IMG/VR virus record: IMGVR_UViG_3300025154_000095
Location: 1 to 61,309 of that record
Reading direction: 5' to 3' (one strand)
Length of the DNA stretch: 61,309 nt
Source: a virus
The notes below the pieces were generated by a model. That model was not told where the DNA came from and ran no database searches. It worked only from the letters and a program-made list of their open reading frames with translations. The translations under genes and the position numbers were made by a program. This document shows, in pieces, positions 23,602 to 32,617 of the stretch (position 1 is its first letter; each line of letters opens with the position of its first letter).

Positions 23602-25409
23602 AGTGTTGCCATCCCTTTAGCTCGCTGTATGCTGAATGGTATCGCGTCCGCTCCATGGGCTATGTAGTTATTGATTTGTTCAATGACCAATGATTTGTTA
23701 GGCCCACCAGAATCATCACCACTTATAGCCATATTAGCCGGTACAAATCCAGTAGTATCAAATTCTAATTGCGCCTTGAATTTTGGAAGATCACCCATAC
23801 TTAGTCGTTTCATTGCATCGGATATACCGCGTAATCCCATTTCAAACGGGGTTGGTGATCCAGGAGTAAGCCAATCAGGGAGCTTGATATTTTTTATCTT
23901 ATCGGTTAAGTCGCCTATCCATCCAGTCACAGATTCAATAGCTTTGCTAATCCCCTCGAATGCCTTTTTTAGTTTGTCATCCAAGAATGTAGCAACGTCT
24001 TTTATAGCAGGCATAACCTTATCATTAAACCATTCAACCAGTTTTTTAATAATCGGGTTTAGTTTATCTTTTAAAAATTTCCACACAACACTTAAAGCCG
24101 GTTGCAAAACATAAACTAAACGCCCGGCAAGTACGGTTATTGCAAGTCCAAATACAGCTCCGAAAAATTCTACAATGGACTCAAAAAACGGGAATAGAAC
24201 CGTACTCATCCAAGTCCATACATTTTGAATAGCGGGAAGTAACACGGTTTCCCATGCGTTTTTTAGCCACGCCAGAGCAATCGGAATTTTTTCATCAAGC
24301 CAGGCTTTCACGGTTGTAAATACACCGACAATCCAATCAGTTACTACCTGTGTTTTTTCCCGAATACCACCCCAATTATTATTCCAGGCAAGTGCAAGCA
24401 GAGCAATGACCGCGATTACAGCAGCGATAATCAGCAATAGCGGCCCGACTGCAATACCGATTGCCAATGATACGGTTGAAAACACAGTGGATAGAGTACC
24501 AACCACGCTAATTACACCACCAATAATTGTAATCAGTGGTCCCAAAGCTGCGACAATACCAAGCACTACCAGGATCGTTTTTTGTTGTTCAGGGGTCAGA
24601 TTCGAGAACCTATCCATTAAACTGCTTATTGCCGTAACAAGTTTTAAGGCTATCGGTAGCAATTGTGTACCAATAGCAGCCGCCTGATTCTGGAAATCAG
24701 CCTTGAGTATCTTCGTACTATTAGCCAACCCGTCCGAGGTATTCTTGAAATCCCCTGCAAATTGTTCTGTCTGTTCGTAAATCAAGGCAAGCGCGGCCTG
24801 TGCTTTGGCATTATCATCAACCTTGCCTTCAGCATCACCAAGTCCCATGGCAAGCGCTTTAGCTTCAATTCCTGCGGCATTCATCTTTACACCAAATTGT
24901 TCTAACGGATTGAATTCACCCTTCAAGCCGGATTGAATAGCACTCATTGCGGTTGATACGTCTGTGTTAAAAATACTCGCCATGTCTGAGGCACGCTCCC
25001 CAAGATTGATAGTCTCGTTAGCAGCCCCTTCCATGTCAAAGCCTACGTTCTTTAGGAATGCTCCTGTCACAGCAGATAATTGATTAAAATCAGCAGAACT
25101 CATACCAACCATTTGGGCGGATTGATCGGAGTAATCCTGTATGATTCCAGCGGCATCACCAAAGACAACATTGACGGCATTAGCAGACTCTTCTAAGTCT
25201 GAAGCCCACTTAACGGCGGCAGTCCCTGCTCCAATAATGGGGACGGTTACACCGGCGGTCATTGTAGCACCGACTTTCATCATGTCTTTGCCGATCTTGC
25301 CCATTTTGGTCTGGAATTCTGAAGCCTTTTTATCGGCATTGGCTAGGTTGCTGTCATAGTCCTTGCTGTCAAGCGTTAATTTTGCCGCTATCGTTGCTGC
25401 TGTGGTCAT
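23598..25409 (-). CDS. Tape measure protein
   Basis: 603 residues: helical N-terminus with KMGKIGKDMMKVGATMTAG, then a long Ala-rich region (FLKNVGFDMEGA, MASIFNTDVSTAMSAIQSGL), hydrophobic stretches at 270-350 (ILVVLGIVAALGPLITIIG) and an amphipathic C-terminus. Sets tail length; at about 1.5 angstrom per residue it predicts a tail near 90 nm. It follows the G/GT chaperones as usual. Confidence 0.88.
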   Translation of the reverse strand: MTTAATIAAKLTLDSKDYDSNLANADKKASEFQTKMGKIGKDMMKVGATMTAGVTVPIIGAGTAAVKWASDLEESANAVNVVFGDAAGIIQDYSDQSAQMVGMSSADFNQLSAVTGAFLKNVGFDMEGAANETINLGERASDMASIFNTDVSTAMSAIQSGLKGEFNPLEQFGVKMNAAGIEAKALAMGLGDAEGKVDDNAKAQAALALIYEQTEQFAGDFKNTSDGLANSTKILKADFQNQAAAIGTQLLPIALKLVTAISSLMDRFSNLTPEQQKTILVVLGIVAALGPLITIIGGVISVVGTLSTVFSTVSLAIGIAVGPLLLIIAAVIAVIALLALAWNNNWGGIREKTQVVTDWIVGVFTTVKAWLDEKIPIALAWLKNAWETVLLPAIQNVWTWMSTVLFPFFESIVEFFGAVFGLAITVLAGRLVYVLQPALSVVWKFLKDKLNPIIKKLVEWFNDKVMPAIKDVATFLDDKLKKAFEGISKAIESVTGWIGDLTDKIKNIKLPDWLTPGSPTPFEMGLRGISDAMKRLSMGDLPKFKAQLEFDTTGFVPANMAISGDDSGGPNKSLVIEQINNYIAHGADAIPFSIQRAKGMATL

Positions 25410-25416
25410 ACGTCAC

Positions 25417-25803
25417 CTACTTCTTACGTTTATCAATTATGTTCCCACCGAAAACAGACTGCATTTGTCGCAAGTAGAATTCACGCTGTTGTTCAGGGGT
25501 CATTGTTTCCAACTCTGCCTCTAACCGCGCTTTTTCCTCTGCATTCTTCTTTTGTGCAATCAGTTCTTTGCTAACAAGTTTTGTCATGTTTCGCATGTAG
25601 ACGTCCGGCTTTTTCTGCTTATTCTTGGGGGCGTTGATGTTATGTAGCATTGTTAGTATCATTGCAGTTCGATATTCCCGATCCTCAAAGCCCCAAGGTT
25701 CGACAAGGTTGAATAATTGCCACGATCTATACTCAGGCGCTGGTAATGCTCTGATCTCTCCGACGGTCTTACCGAGTGCCAACCCTAATCGGTGATCAAA
25801 CAT
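25417..25803 (-). CDS. Tail assembly chaperone T-part (frameshift extension)
   Basis: 128 residues if started at ATG 25803, but most likely made as the tail of a G-T fusion after -1 slippage at 25824-25830. The -1 frame is open from the slip site into this ORF. The opening LGKTVGEIRALPAPEY and WGFEDREYR match gpT-like proteins. It binds the tape measure during tail assembly. Confidence 0.75.
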   Translation of the reverse strand: MFDHRLGLALGKTVGEIRALPAPEYRSWQLFNLVEPWGFEDREYRTAMILTMLHNINAPKNKQKKPDVYMRNMTKLVSKELIAQKKNAEEKARLEAELETMTPEQQREFYLRQMQSVFGGNIIDKRKK

Positions 25804-25820
25804 CCGATTAGGGTCGGTTG

Positions 25821-26225
25821 TTAGTTTTTTAGCTCTTCCAATACTTCCAAATCTTCTGTCATGTCGCTAAACTTCACAATCTCGGCAGCGATGAACCCGA
25901 TAGCGGTTCCCAGTTTTTCTTCAAGTTTTCCAATGTCGTTCCTGGTAAACAATTTCTTCCCAGCCTCGTCACAGATTCCACACGCACACAGAAAGGCATC
26001 ATGGCCGTAAATGTTCACGGCTGATATTTCCTGATTCTGCGCGCGCTTGTCCTGCTTCATTTTTGTAGATCCGTACATCCGTCTGAGATATTCGTCTTGT
26101 TCTCCACGTGTTAATTGTTTGATGTACAAACTTGGGTCTTTCACCTTGTTTTTCCATGCTGGAACTTCAATCAGTTTTACTTGAATGTCATCAATATTAA
26201 GTATTTCATCCCTCGATAGTGGCAT
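25821..26225 (-). CDS. Tail assembly chaperone G-part
   Basis: 134 residues from MPLSRDEILNIDD, with GAGGAG before the ATG; the longer reading shadows the tube gene. Ends EELKN just after the slippery heptamer A AAA AAC. Contains LTRGEQDEYLRRMYG, usual for this family. Lies between tube and tape measure genes. Confidence 0.75.
   Translation of the reverse strand: MPLSRDEILNIDDIQVKLIEVPAWKNKVKDPSLYIKQLTRGEQDEYLRRMYGSTKMKQDKRAQNQEISAVNIYGHDAFLCACGICDEAGKKLFTRNDIGKLEEKLGTAIGFIAAEIVKFSDMTEDLEVLEELKN
25824..25830 (-). promoter_or_regulatory. Programmed -1 frameshift site
   Basis: In the G-part frame the codons CTA AAA AAC TAA contain the heptamer A AAA AAC right before the stop. Slipping back one base opens AAA AAA CTA ACA ACC and runs into the T-part ORF without a stop. 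This matches the G/GT arrangement of long-tailed phages. Confidence 0.75.
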
Positions 26226-26238
26226 ATTATCTCCTCTT

Positions 26239-26673
26239 TTACAGTCCGCTGATTGCGCCTGATACCTTGATTGTGATTGAAATTGCTCCGGCGTCTTCAA
26301 GTGGTAAATCAGGCTCAAAATTGGTTACATGTCCGGTAAACGCGATAGTCAACCCGATAGCTGTCGGTAATACGATCTGCCAGTTGTGATTGTCGTCATC
26401 TTCAAACACAGATAATACCCCGGTCGCGCCATCATGGGTTGCATTAGTGGGTAGCCAGTTACCTTCAAAGCTAACCTCTCCGGCGTCTTTCCAACCCGGA
26501 ATGAATTCACGCCAACCATTAGAGCTATCCTGAGATGTAACCTCGATTGAGTCCTTGCTCATTTGTGGGGGGGTGATGTCTTTTACTTCTGCGATTGCTG
26601 TAAACGATTCGCTAGTAGCACCGTCCCCAAGTTTTAATTGAGTACCAAAAGGCCAAAATGCTGAGCTTGTCAT
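26239..26673 (-). CDS. Major tail tube protein
   Basis: 144 residues with GTQLKLGDGATSESFTAIA and SIEVTSQDSSNGWREFIPGW, the pattern of the lambda V-type tube family, followed by VSFEGNWLP and an Ile/Thr-rich strand end. Forms the tail tube around the tape measure. Position just before the chaperones is canonical. Confidence 0.85.
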   Translation of the reverse strand: MTSSAFWPFGTQLKLGDGATSESFTAIAEVKDITPPQMSKDSIEVTSQDSSNGWREFIPGWKDAGEVSFEGNWLPTNATHDGATGVLSVFEDDDNHNWQIVLPTAIGLTIAFTGHVTNFEPDLPLEDAGAISITIKVSGAISGL

Positions 26674-26688
26674 AGTTCGTCTCCTTTC

Positions 26689-27054
26689 TTAGGGTAAGCG
26701 TAATACTGCTAATTTAATTGCACTGTTATTGACATTGACGTGAATAACACCGCCTGTCTGTTTCCAGCCTTTTTCATTGGTCATACCAACGGTAAAAGCC
26801 GCACGATCACCCGCTGCCATGGAATAGGATGTAATATCACCCTCGCGGTTCTTTTCGTCTGCCACACTGTCAATGGTGACGGTGTAAGCCGCTGTACCAT
26901 CGTTATGTGCAATCAATAATTCTTTGCCGGTTGCGACAAATGAATTACCGTCCCCAGTCCCATCTCCGGCTGCTAAAGTAAAATCAGCGCCTCCGGCGGT
27001 TATTACCTGGAACGGGGTTTTTAGTGTTTGTACTGTTAATGCTGTTCTTGCCAT
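26689..27054 (-). CDS. Structural protein, beta-sandwich (decoration-like)
   Basis: 121 residues beginning MARTALTVQTLKTPFQVI with an AAGGAG site. Contains FTLAAGDGTGDGNSFVATGKELLIAHN. Small virion proteins of this type decorate tubes or capsids. It overlaps the preceding gene's end by 71 bases. Role inferred from position between connector and tube genes. Confidence 0.55.
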   Translation of the reverse strand: MARTALTVQTLKTPFQVITAGGADFTLAAGDGTGDGNSFVATGKELLIAHNDGTAAYTVTIDSVADEKNREGDITSYSMAAGDRAAFTVGMTNEKGWKQTGGVIHVNVNNSAIKLAVLRLP

Positions 27055-27286
27055 TGTTTGCTCCTTCTTTTATTTCCTTTATTTTGATTGGTTTAGTTTC
27101 AACCTGTTTTTTTTCTAACATTTTTGTTAAGATTTGTTCCTGTTTATTATCCGGCTCGTGTTTCAATACGTGTAATATCATTTCGTCTTCTATATCTTCA
27201 TTTCTACCGCACACCTCGCACACATAAACCGGTATTACATTTTTCCACATTATCATCTTGTATCTGTCTTTAGCTACTTGTGCCAA
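26984..27286 (-). CDS. Small zinc-finger-like protein in the tail cluster
   Basis: 100 residues. VYVCEVCGRNEDIEDEMILHVLKH is a C2H2-type finger; the C-terminus is basic and Asn-rich and overlaps the next gene in another frame. Unusual in a morphogenesis cluster. Not recognised. Confidence 0.45.
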   Translation of the reverse strand: MAQVAKDRYKMIMWKNVIPVYVCEVCGRNEDIEDEMILHVLKHEPDNKQEQILTKMLEKKQVETKPIKIKEIKEGANNGKNSINSTNTKNPVPGNNRRRR

Positions 27287-27659
27287 TACGCACCTCCAAA
27301 ATCTCGCGCGGTTTGTCTGTGTCTGTATTCCATTGCGGTCTTACGTCGTTCACAAACACAAAACCTGCGTTGATGTCTCCAATTGCCCCGCTGTACCCGC
27401 TCAGAGCATCTTTTATCGCGTCCCTTGCTGTAATGCAATCAACCACACTGTCATCGAAAATGTCAATCTGCAATAACGCCCGTCGTGTTGGTTTGTTGTC
27501 CATAGTGTAGGCGTGCGGCTCTACAATGCTTGTGATCCTCGCATGTGGCAAGGCTGCCCCTGGTGGAATGTGGTCAACATAGATCCGCGTGCTGAAAATA
27601 GCGGTCACGGCGGTTTGTGCTACCAGAAAGGTTCTCAGATTCGTTTTTATTTCGGCCAT
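27270..27659 (-). CDS. Tail completion/terminator protein (DUF3168-like)
   Basis: 129 residues: LRTFLVAQTAVTAIFSTRIYVDHIPPG and the later RRALLQIDIFDD fit the DUF3168/tail terminator pattern. It caps the tail tube before joining. Placed after the gp10-like gene, as in HK97-type clusters. Confidence 0.65.
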   Translation of the reverse strand: MAEIKTNLRTFLVAQTAVTAIFSTRIYVDHIPPGAALPHARITSIVEPHAYTMDNKPTRRALLQIDIFDDSVVDCITARDAIKDALSGYSGAIGDINAGFVFVNDVRPQWNTDTDKPREILEVRIGTSS

Positions 27660-28030
27660 CGTGTCTCCACTAATACCTTAAATGCTGCGTTGATAGGTCG
27701 TGTGATGTTTGCCTCGTTGCCTTCAATCGACGGTCTGATAAACGGCTGTATTGGATAGTTCGGCATGTCTTTTCTTCCATACTCAATGTTAGGTGCATAG
27801 TTTGTTTCCGGCCCGACTTCATCCTCAACCCTTGTTTTCGATGATTCAATAATGTGAGACTTGATCGAATCCTTAGTAGCTGCCGTGTCTACTGGTACAA
27901 GTTGCCTTTGCCTGTTGACAATCACATAACTACCAGCCCCGACAAGATTAATCATATCGCTTTCGGATAACTCGATCTTTTTCAGGGCATTTTGTAGTCC
28001 GCTAATATCAACCTTCATAGATATGCTCAT
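27647..28030 (-). CDS. HK97 gp10-like protein
   Basis: 127 residues with GAGSYVIVNRQRQLVPVDT and NYAPNIEYGR plus PFIRPSIE near the end, the standard gp10 blocks. It works at the head-tail interface. Overlaps both neighbours slightly. Confidence 0.8.
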   Translation of the reverse strand: MSISMKVDISGLQNALKKIELSESDMINLVGAGSYVIVNRQRQLVPVDTAATKDSIKSHIIESSKTRVEDEVGPETNYAPNIEYGRKDMPNYPIQPFIRPSIEGNEANITRPINAAFKVLVETRWPK

Positions 28031-28410
28031 ACGTCCGCCTTTTTCAATGCCACTACAAAGCCCATTGGCGTTCTGTCTCGAATACCGACAACCTCGAATG
28101 TAACATCTGTGTAACCAGTGCCTTCGAAACGACCCGTAACCTTGAACCGGTCTCCATAAGCCGGAGTAGCGTCTATGAACCGAGCCTCTGCGTTTATAAT
28201 CGCAATATCGGCATAGTCTTTCCAGGCTTCAAGGTTAGGTTTGTCGGTAAAACTACAATCAACGGTCGTAGAAGTATCTGTGGTAATTGGTTGCCCTGCG
28301 GCATCTACAGTACTACTAGTCGGATGTAGTAAGACCCCTGTGTCAGTGTACATGTATTGTTCTGTCAGGCGTTGTAATTGAGCGGTAAGGCGTGCGTTAG
28401 GTAATCTCAT
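28027..28410 (-). CDS. Head closure (stopper) protein
   Basis: 127 residues: LQRLTEQYMYTDTGVLLHPT and YGDRFKVTGRFEG look like a small beta-barrel head-tail joining protein. ATGA-type overlaps on both sides. Assignment from order and size. Confidence 0.65.
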   Translation of the reverse strand: MRLPNARLTAQLQRLTEQYMYTDTGVLLHPTSSTVDAAGQPITTDTSTTVDCSFTDKPNLEAWKDYADIAIINAEARFIDATPAYGDRFKVTGRFEGTGYTDVTFEVVGIRDRTPMGFVVALKKADV

Positions 28411-28787
28411 GCTGGTGATCCATCGTAAACACTATCATCTGAGTCCTGATAACTATCTGCCCTGTAAGGAAGGGAAATCGTTGATGTAGGTGTAATCTTG
28501 GTGAGTCGGATTCCAAATTCCTGCGCTTTTTGCTTCAATAGTTTTTCGTAACCCGCGCGCGCTTCTTTGTTGCTGACTTGCATCCAGTCAAGACGAAAAT
28601 CAGGCTGTGAAAGTTGCGTTATGATGTATTGGATTGACCTGACAACCGCTTCCCCTACCGAGTAAGTAGTTACCAGATAGTTGATCGTTTCGTCTGCCAG
28701 AAATGCACCGTCCTCGTTTGTGTCACCGACGTGAAACCTTACCAGGCTAATATCAGTGCTGAGTGCGGCGTTGTATGAAAATGTCAT
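28407..28787 (-). CDS. Head-tail adaptor
   Basis: 126 residues. LVRFHVGDTNEDGAFLADET and ETINYLVTTY are characteristic of small helical adaptors that bind beneath the portal. Followed by the stopper gene. Confidence 0.7.
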   Translation of the reverse strand: MTFSYNAALSTDISLVRFHVGDTNEDGAFLADETINYLVTTYSVGEAVVRSIQYIITQLSQPDFRLDWMQVSNKEARAGYEKLLKQKAQEFGIRLTKITPTSTISLPYRADSYQDSDDSVYDGSPA

Positions 28788-29540
28788 TTATCCTCCTATG
28801 TCATAACGCAAACTAAAACCAGCCTCAATCATCTGATTGGTTGCTGATACCGCTGCCGCTGCACATTCTACGATTGAACCTGATTTCAAATACTGTGGTA
28901 TCTGATAGGTAAAATCAATCGGGCTAAATTCGCCCAAACTTGCCCTGAATTTGACCGAGATAGGGTTCAAAGCCCCTGCCCCTGTCATCCAGATCATGTT
29001 AGCGGTTGCGTCAACGGCTGGACTTGTAATGTAGGCGTAAAGCTCCAATAACCAAGCCCCGTGAATATAAATCCCGTCCCTCGTAAAGTGCGGAATTGTC
29101 ATCACTGCCATTTCGGTATTGTTCGTTCCGGCAAGGATATGAGCGATTACAGTAGCCCCATGTTTTACAATCAGGTTACCGGCATTCACGCCACCGGTAC
29201 CAGCGGTTACAACATACATCCTGTATATAAAGCTGTACTCATTGGAAAGTGTCACGGGGGTTGTACCATTTAAGGTTACGGTCTCGGTTGTTACTTTCCC
29301 ACCCGTAATGCCTCGAATAGTAGTTTGTACCAATCCCTCGACGTAAACAGTTCTGGCACCTGTACCGGCAGCGGCATCATTAGCACTTGAACTTTCTATA
29401 GTCGTAGCTGCATTAGCCGCAACCGAAGCCCAAGGGAAAGCACCACCAGCTGTCCAGATTGTTTCAGCACCGTCAACATCGGGATTGTACCCGTATTTGA
29501 CCATCCCATAATCAGTGGACTTTATAAACAGTTCCTGCAT
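28788..29540 (-). CDS. Structural virion protein, unknown
   Basis: 250 residues, Ala/Thr/Gly-rich beta protein (SSSANDAAAGTGARTVYVEG, IRGITGGKVTTETVTLNGT). Placed between capsid and connector genes, so probably a head accessory protein. Not recognised. Confidence 0.5.
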   Translation of the reverse strand: MQELFIKSTDYGMVKYGYNPDVDGAETIWTAGGAFPWASVAANAATTIESSSANDAAAGTGARTVYVEGLVQTTIRGITGGKVTTETVTLNGTTPVTLSNEYSFIYRMYVVTAGTGGVNAGNLIVKHGATVIAHILAGTNNTEMAVMTIPHFTRDGIYIHGAWLLELYAYITSPAVDATANMIWMTGAGALNPISVKFRASLGEFSPIDFTYQIPQYLKSGSIVECAAAAVSATNQMIEAGFSLRYDIGG

Positions 29541-29542
29541 CG

Positions 29543-29926
29543 TTAATCGATTGACCTTACAAACACAGTTAACACAGTGTCGGTCGTTGTCTGATTGGTC
29601 GCGCTTGCGGCTGTACCAGCTCTTACTTTGATGTATTCCAAGCCGTAGAAATAAGCCAGATTGGTAACCTTTATAATCCGACTGGCTGAAGCCGGGAAGT
29701 TAATCTCCGTCCCTGCCTCATCATACAGATTGTAGAAAGTCGTACCATCTAAGCTGCCTTGAAAAGTGATCGCTGTACCGTCAAATTCAGCAGGCACAAC
29801 GATTGTAACCGGCACAAGATAACTGATTGCAACGGCACCCGAAAGACTGGCACCGCTCGCAATTGTCGCGGATAAGCCCTCTGTCAATATCTCTCTAGCC
29901 GGCTTTGGTCTTACTGTTTGTGCCAT
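29543..29926 (-). CDS. Structural virion protein, decoration-like
   Basis: 127 residues with VAISYLVPVTIVVPAEFDGT and FQGSLDGTTFYNLYDEAGTE, a small beta-sandwich often found as capsid decoration. Position supports a head role. Confidence 0.5.
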   Translation of the reverse strand: MAQTVRPKPAREILTEGLSATIASGASLSGAVAISYLVPVTIVVPAEFDGTAITFQGSLDGTTFYNLYDEAGTEINFPASASRIIKVTNLAYFYGLEYIKVRAGTAASATNQTTTDTVLTVFVRSID

Positions 29927-29951
29927 AATTCACCTATTACTTTCTGAATAG

Positions 29952-30632
29952 CTATTCTTCCAACAGCTTACTCAATAATTGAAGCGCTCCGTCCGCTGCG
30001 TTAGCGGTTCGGGTTGCCTCGTCTTTTTGTTTAGATAGTACATCGCGTATCTCGAATAGTTTAGCGGTAGGTGTCTTGTCTTCAATGCCATAGAGTTTAT
30101 GGTTAAATAATTGATCTGAACAATTGACATTCAACTCAATATCACAACCAGCGGCAAAGCCTACCCAGAAGGCAAAATCTGCACGCTGCTTGTTATATGG
30201 ACTGTCAGGCCAAAGCTCCACCCCATAAATATCTATTACCTCGTAACCAGCATATATCCCTAACGCAATTGCGTAAACGGTTGTACAATTCAAATTCTTG
30301 AACGCCTTCCCGTTCGTCTTTGCCTTGCTCAACATTCCCAAAACCCCGTCAAGCGGGAATTCTATGGATGTTGGTACTTTTGGATCTGCGAAAGGGTACA
30401 TATACACCGGGATTGTCGTCTTTTGTAATGCGTCCCAATAGCCTGGGGAGCGTGGATGATTGCGGTATATTTCCATACCGTGAATTTCGATGATCGCATC
30501 ACAACGTTTCAACCAGTCCGCTAACAACCAATCCGAAAATGACCAGATGTCATATTCAGGATCGTTATAAGGTGCGTTCCCTCTGGTGTGAGGTTCTGCT
30601 CCAACTATTGCGAGTTTACGTTTTTGTGTCAT
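29952..30632 (-). CDS. Rossmann-like enzyme-type protein in the head cluster
   Basis: 226 residues. Opens KRKLAIVGAEPHTRGNAPYN and has NCTTVYAIALGIYAGYEVIDIYGVE, recalling DUF115/sialyltransferase-like Rossmann proteins that recur in phage genomes. The last 35 residues are helical. Could act on glycans or nucleotides; substrate unknown. Odd company for capsid genes. Confidence 0.45.
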   Translation of the reverse strand: MTQKRKLAIVGAEPHTRGNAPYNDPEYDIWSFSDWLLADWLKRCDAIIEIHGMEIYRNHPRSPGYWDALQKTTIPVYMYPFADPKVPTSIEFPLDGVLGMLSKAKTNGKAFKNLNCTTVYAIALGIYAGYEVIDIYGVELWPDSPYNKQRADFAFWVGFAAGCDIELNVNCSDQLFNHKLYGIEDKTPTAKLFEIRDVLSKQKDEATRTANAADGALQLLSKLLEE

Positions 30633-30652
30633 ACCTATCCCGTGGATATATC

Positions 30653-31075
30653 TTAACCCAAAGTAGATGAACTAACGACAACATGCCATGAAGAACCATC
30701 GCTAATTAAAATAGCGTATTCTGCCTTGGCGTTAAACGTAAGTGTAGAATAACCTATCAGATTAGCAGGTGTGACAACTGCGTCTATTGTGGCTGTACCA
30801 TCATTGTATTTGATGACTTTCATTTGTCCGGCTGCACCGTTCGCCAAAGTATAGGCGGTCGCAGCCGTTCCATCACCACCAATAACGCTAAACAGCGTGG
30901 CTACTGAGAGAGCGGCATCTGCATTCAGTTCTTCAATGCCTCCGAACGCTAATCCGGTTAAATTGCCTGTCACATTACCAGTTACGTTTCCCGTAACATT
31001 GCCAGTTACCGCGCCTGTCACTGCCCCTGTAAATCCGGCGGTTGATACCACTGGTCCTGAAAAAGTAGTACTCAT
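30653..31075 (-). CDS. Capsid fibre/decoration protein with TGNV repeats
   Basis: 140 residues. Residues 15-42 repeat the unit TGNV or TGAV about seven times, a beta-helix or collagen-like rod, followed by a globular end. Such proteins form head fibres. Directly after the major capsid protein. Confidence 0.55.
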   Translation of the reverse strand: MSTTFSGPVVSTAGFTGAVTGAVTGNVTGNVTGNVTGNLTGLAFGGIEELNADAALSVATLFSVIGGDGTAATAYTLANGAAGQMKVIKYNDGTATIDAVVTPANLIGYSTLTFNAKAEYAILISDGSSWHVVVSSSTLG

Positions 31076-31181
31076 TTTGAATGTCCTTTCTAAGCACCCT
31101 CACGGGGTTTAGGCTCTCGCCATTAGCTCGCACACTTTGTTAGGCGTGTGTTACCGTACCCTGGGGGTTGATAAAGTTTAG

Positions 31182-31203
31182 GGGGCGGTTGTTACACCGC
31201 CCC
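31182..31203 (-). terminator. Hairpin after the major capsid gene
   Basis: GGGGCGGT/ACCGCCCC, an 8-bp GC-rich stem with a 6-base loop, 16 bases past the capsid stop. No strong T run follows, so it may only attenuate or stabilise the capsid message. Confidence 0.5.
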
Positions 31204-31218
31204 ATCATTGGTTGTTAT

Positions 31219-32604
31219 TTATACGTCATGACCGTAGATCCAACGCCAATCGTCAAATCCGAAGCTGAATCGCATGTAACCGCGATATTTTGCAACGAGG
31301 TTGAAATTGGAAGCAGGATCAAGGCTCAATTCAGGATTGACACGCCAGAACCAGAGCAGGTGTGAACGAGCTTTGGCACTGTCAACCATGAACCAGTCAA
31401 CGGATGAAGAGAGGTAAGGATCAACCAGAACACGCATTGGGCGTGATCCGATGAAATTACCGTCATTGTCAGCGGTGCCAGGTTTGTTCATGGAATTGAC
31501 AATAGTCCAGGCGGTCGCCTGTAATGCCACTGGAACGTAAAGCACATCATACAGAGATGGCATGGGTAAACCCTTGTCATCTTCTAATGCGGCTCCAGCG
31601 TTCAATGTTGCCACAACAGCATCATAAGATAACGCTGAAGTGCCTTTATTGTCGAAGGTTGTCGCGGTGTCGGTTGCGCGGTTGTAATGTGCATCACTAA
31701 CCAGAGCGGCGGCGTCTCCACCAGGGTATGAGGTGCTCAAAGCGTTATTGAATACACTTGACTGGTGGTAGGCGATGGTATCACCGAAGGTCGTGCCAAA
31801 GTCCTGAGCGCGTCGGCGAATCAGTCCTTTTTGGTCGTCATCAAACAACTTGCGTTCGATTGCGAGACCAAGGGCATATTCCTTATGGGTGAAGGTTTTC
31901 TCATACAGTGGATTGAAGGACGCGTATTGGATAGCGCCTGGTAATCCTTCCGCGTCTGCGGAGTTGTATTCAGGAACCAGTCCTAATCCGCCTAAACCCT
32001 GTGAATATTCTACGCTTGAATCACTGGTAGAAATTCCAAACAGGCTGGAGGCTGGGGAAGGAACGGCTGCGATTTTCTGAAACCACTCTCGGCGGATAAT
32101 CGGTAGCACGTGTCGTGCGTATTGTTCAGAACTCATTGGGGTTGCCATAATGAGTTCTGAACAAGCTTCGATCAATGCACCGGTTGTTACAACACAATCG
32201 ACCTCTGTACCAGCGGCGTTGTTGACGCGGAATACAGACAAACAACCATTGGTTGTATCTGCTACGTCTAACGAACCATCGGCGTTAGTATCAATTGTTT
32301 TGTTGGTGAAACCCTGTAAGGCTGAAGCGTCCGCGTCTGCGGTGCCTCGAATAACCATTCCAGGAGCGATAACTGCGACCTTGATAGGATCTGCGGCGGT
32401 TGCGGCTGCGGAGGTTGCCTCCATAGCGATTCCGATTATTTCAGCGGAGCTTGCGCCTGCCTCGTCCACTTGACCGGAACTCATAACTAACAAAGTTCCG
32501 ACTTTTGTCTCAAGGTCAGTTGTAGCCTCTAAGGTGATGATTTTGGGTACTCGATCACCGAAAAGGTCATATACAAATTCCCAGGTATATGCTGGAGCTG
32601 CCAT
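31219..32604 (-). CDS. Major capsid protein with N-terminal decoration-like domain (block A)
   Basis: 461 residues. The last 300 (ARHVLPIIRREWFQKIAAVP to FSFGFDDWRWIYGHDV) are a HK97/Mu-type major head subunit. The first 140 (RVPKIITLEATTDLETKVGT, VIAPGMVIRGTADADASA) look like a separate small decoration domain of the DUF2190 kind. The fusion gives one decoration unit per subunit. Preceded by the scaffold gene. Confidence 0.8.
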   Translation of the reverse strand: MAAPAYTWEFVYDLFGDRVPKIITLEATTDLETKVGTLLVMSSGQVDEAGASSAEIIGIAMEATSAAATAADPIKVAVIAPGMVIRGTADADASALQGFTNKTIDTNADGSLDVADTTNGCLSVFRVNNAAGTEVDCVVTTGALIEACSELIMATPMSSEQYARHVLPIIRREWFQKIAAVPSPASSLFGISTSDSSVEYSQGLGGLGLVPEYNSADAEGLPGAIQYASFNPLYEKTFTHKEYALGLAIERKLFDDDQKGLIRRRAQDFGTTFGDTIAYHQSSVFNNALSTSYPGGDAAALVSDAHYNRATDTATTFDNKGTSALSYDAVVATLNAGAALEDDKGLPMPSLYDVLYVPVALQATAWTIVNSMNKPGTADNDGNFIGSRPMRVLVDPYLSSSVDWFMVDSAKARSHLLWFWRVNPELSLDPASNFNLVAKYRGYMRFSFGFDDWRWIYGHDV

Positions 32605-32617
32605 TTGTTACTCCTTA

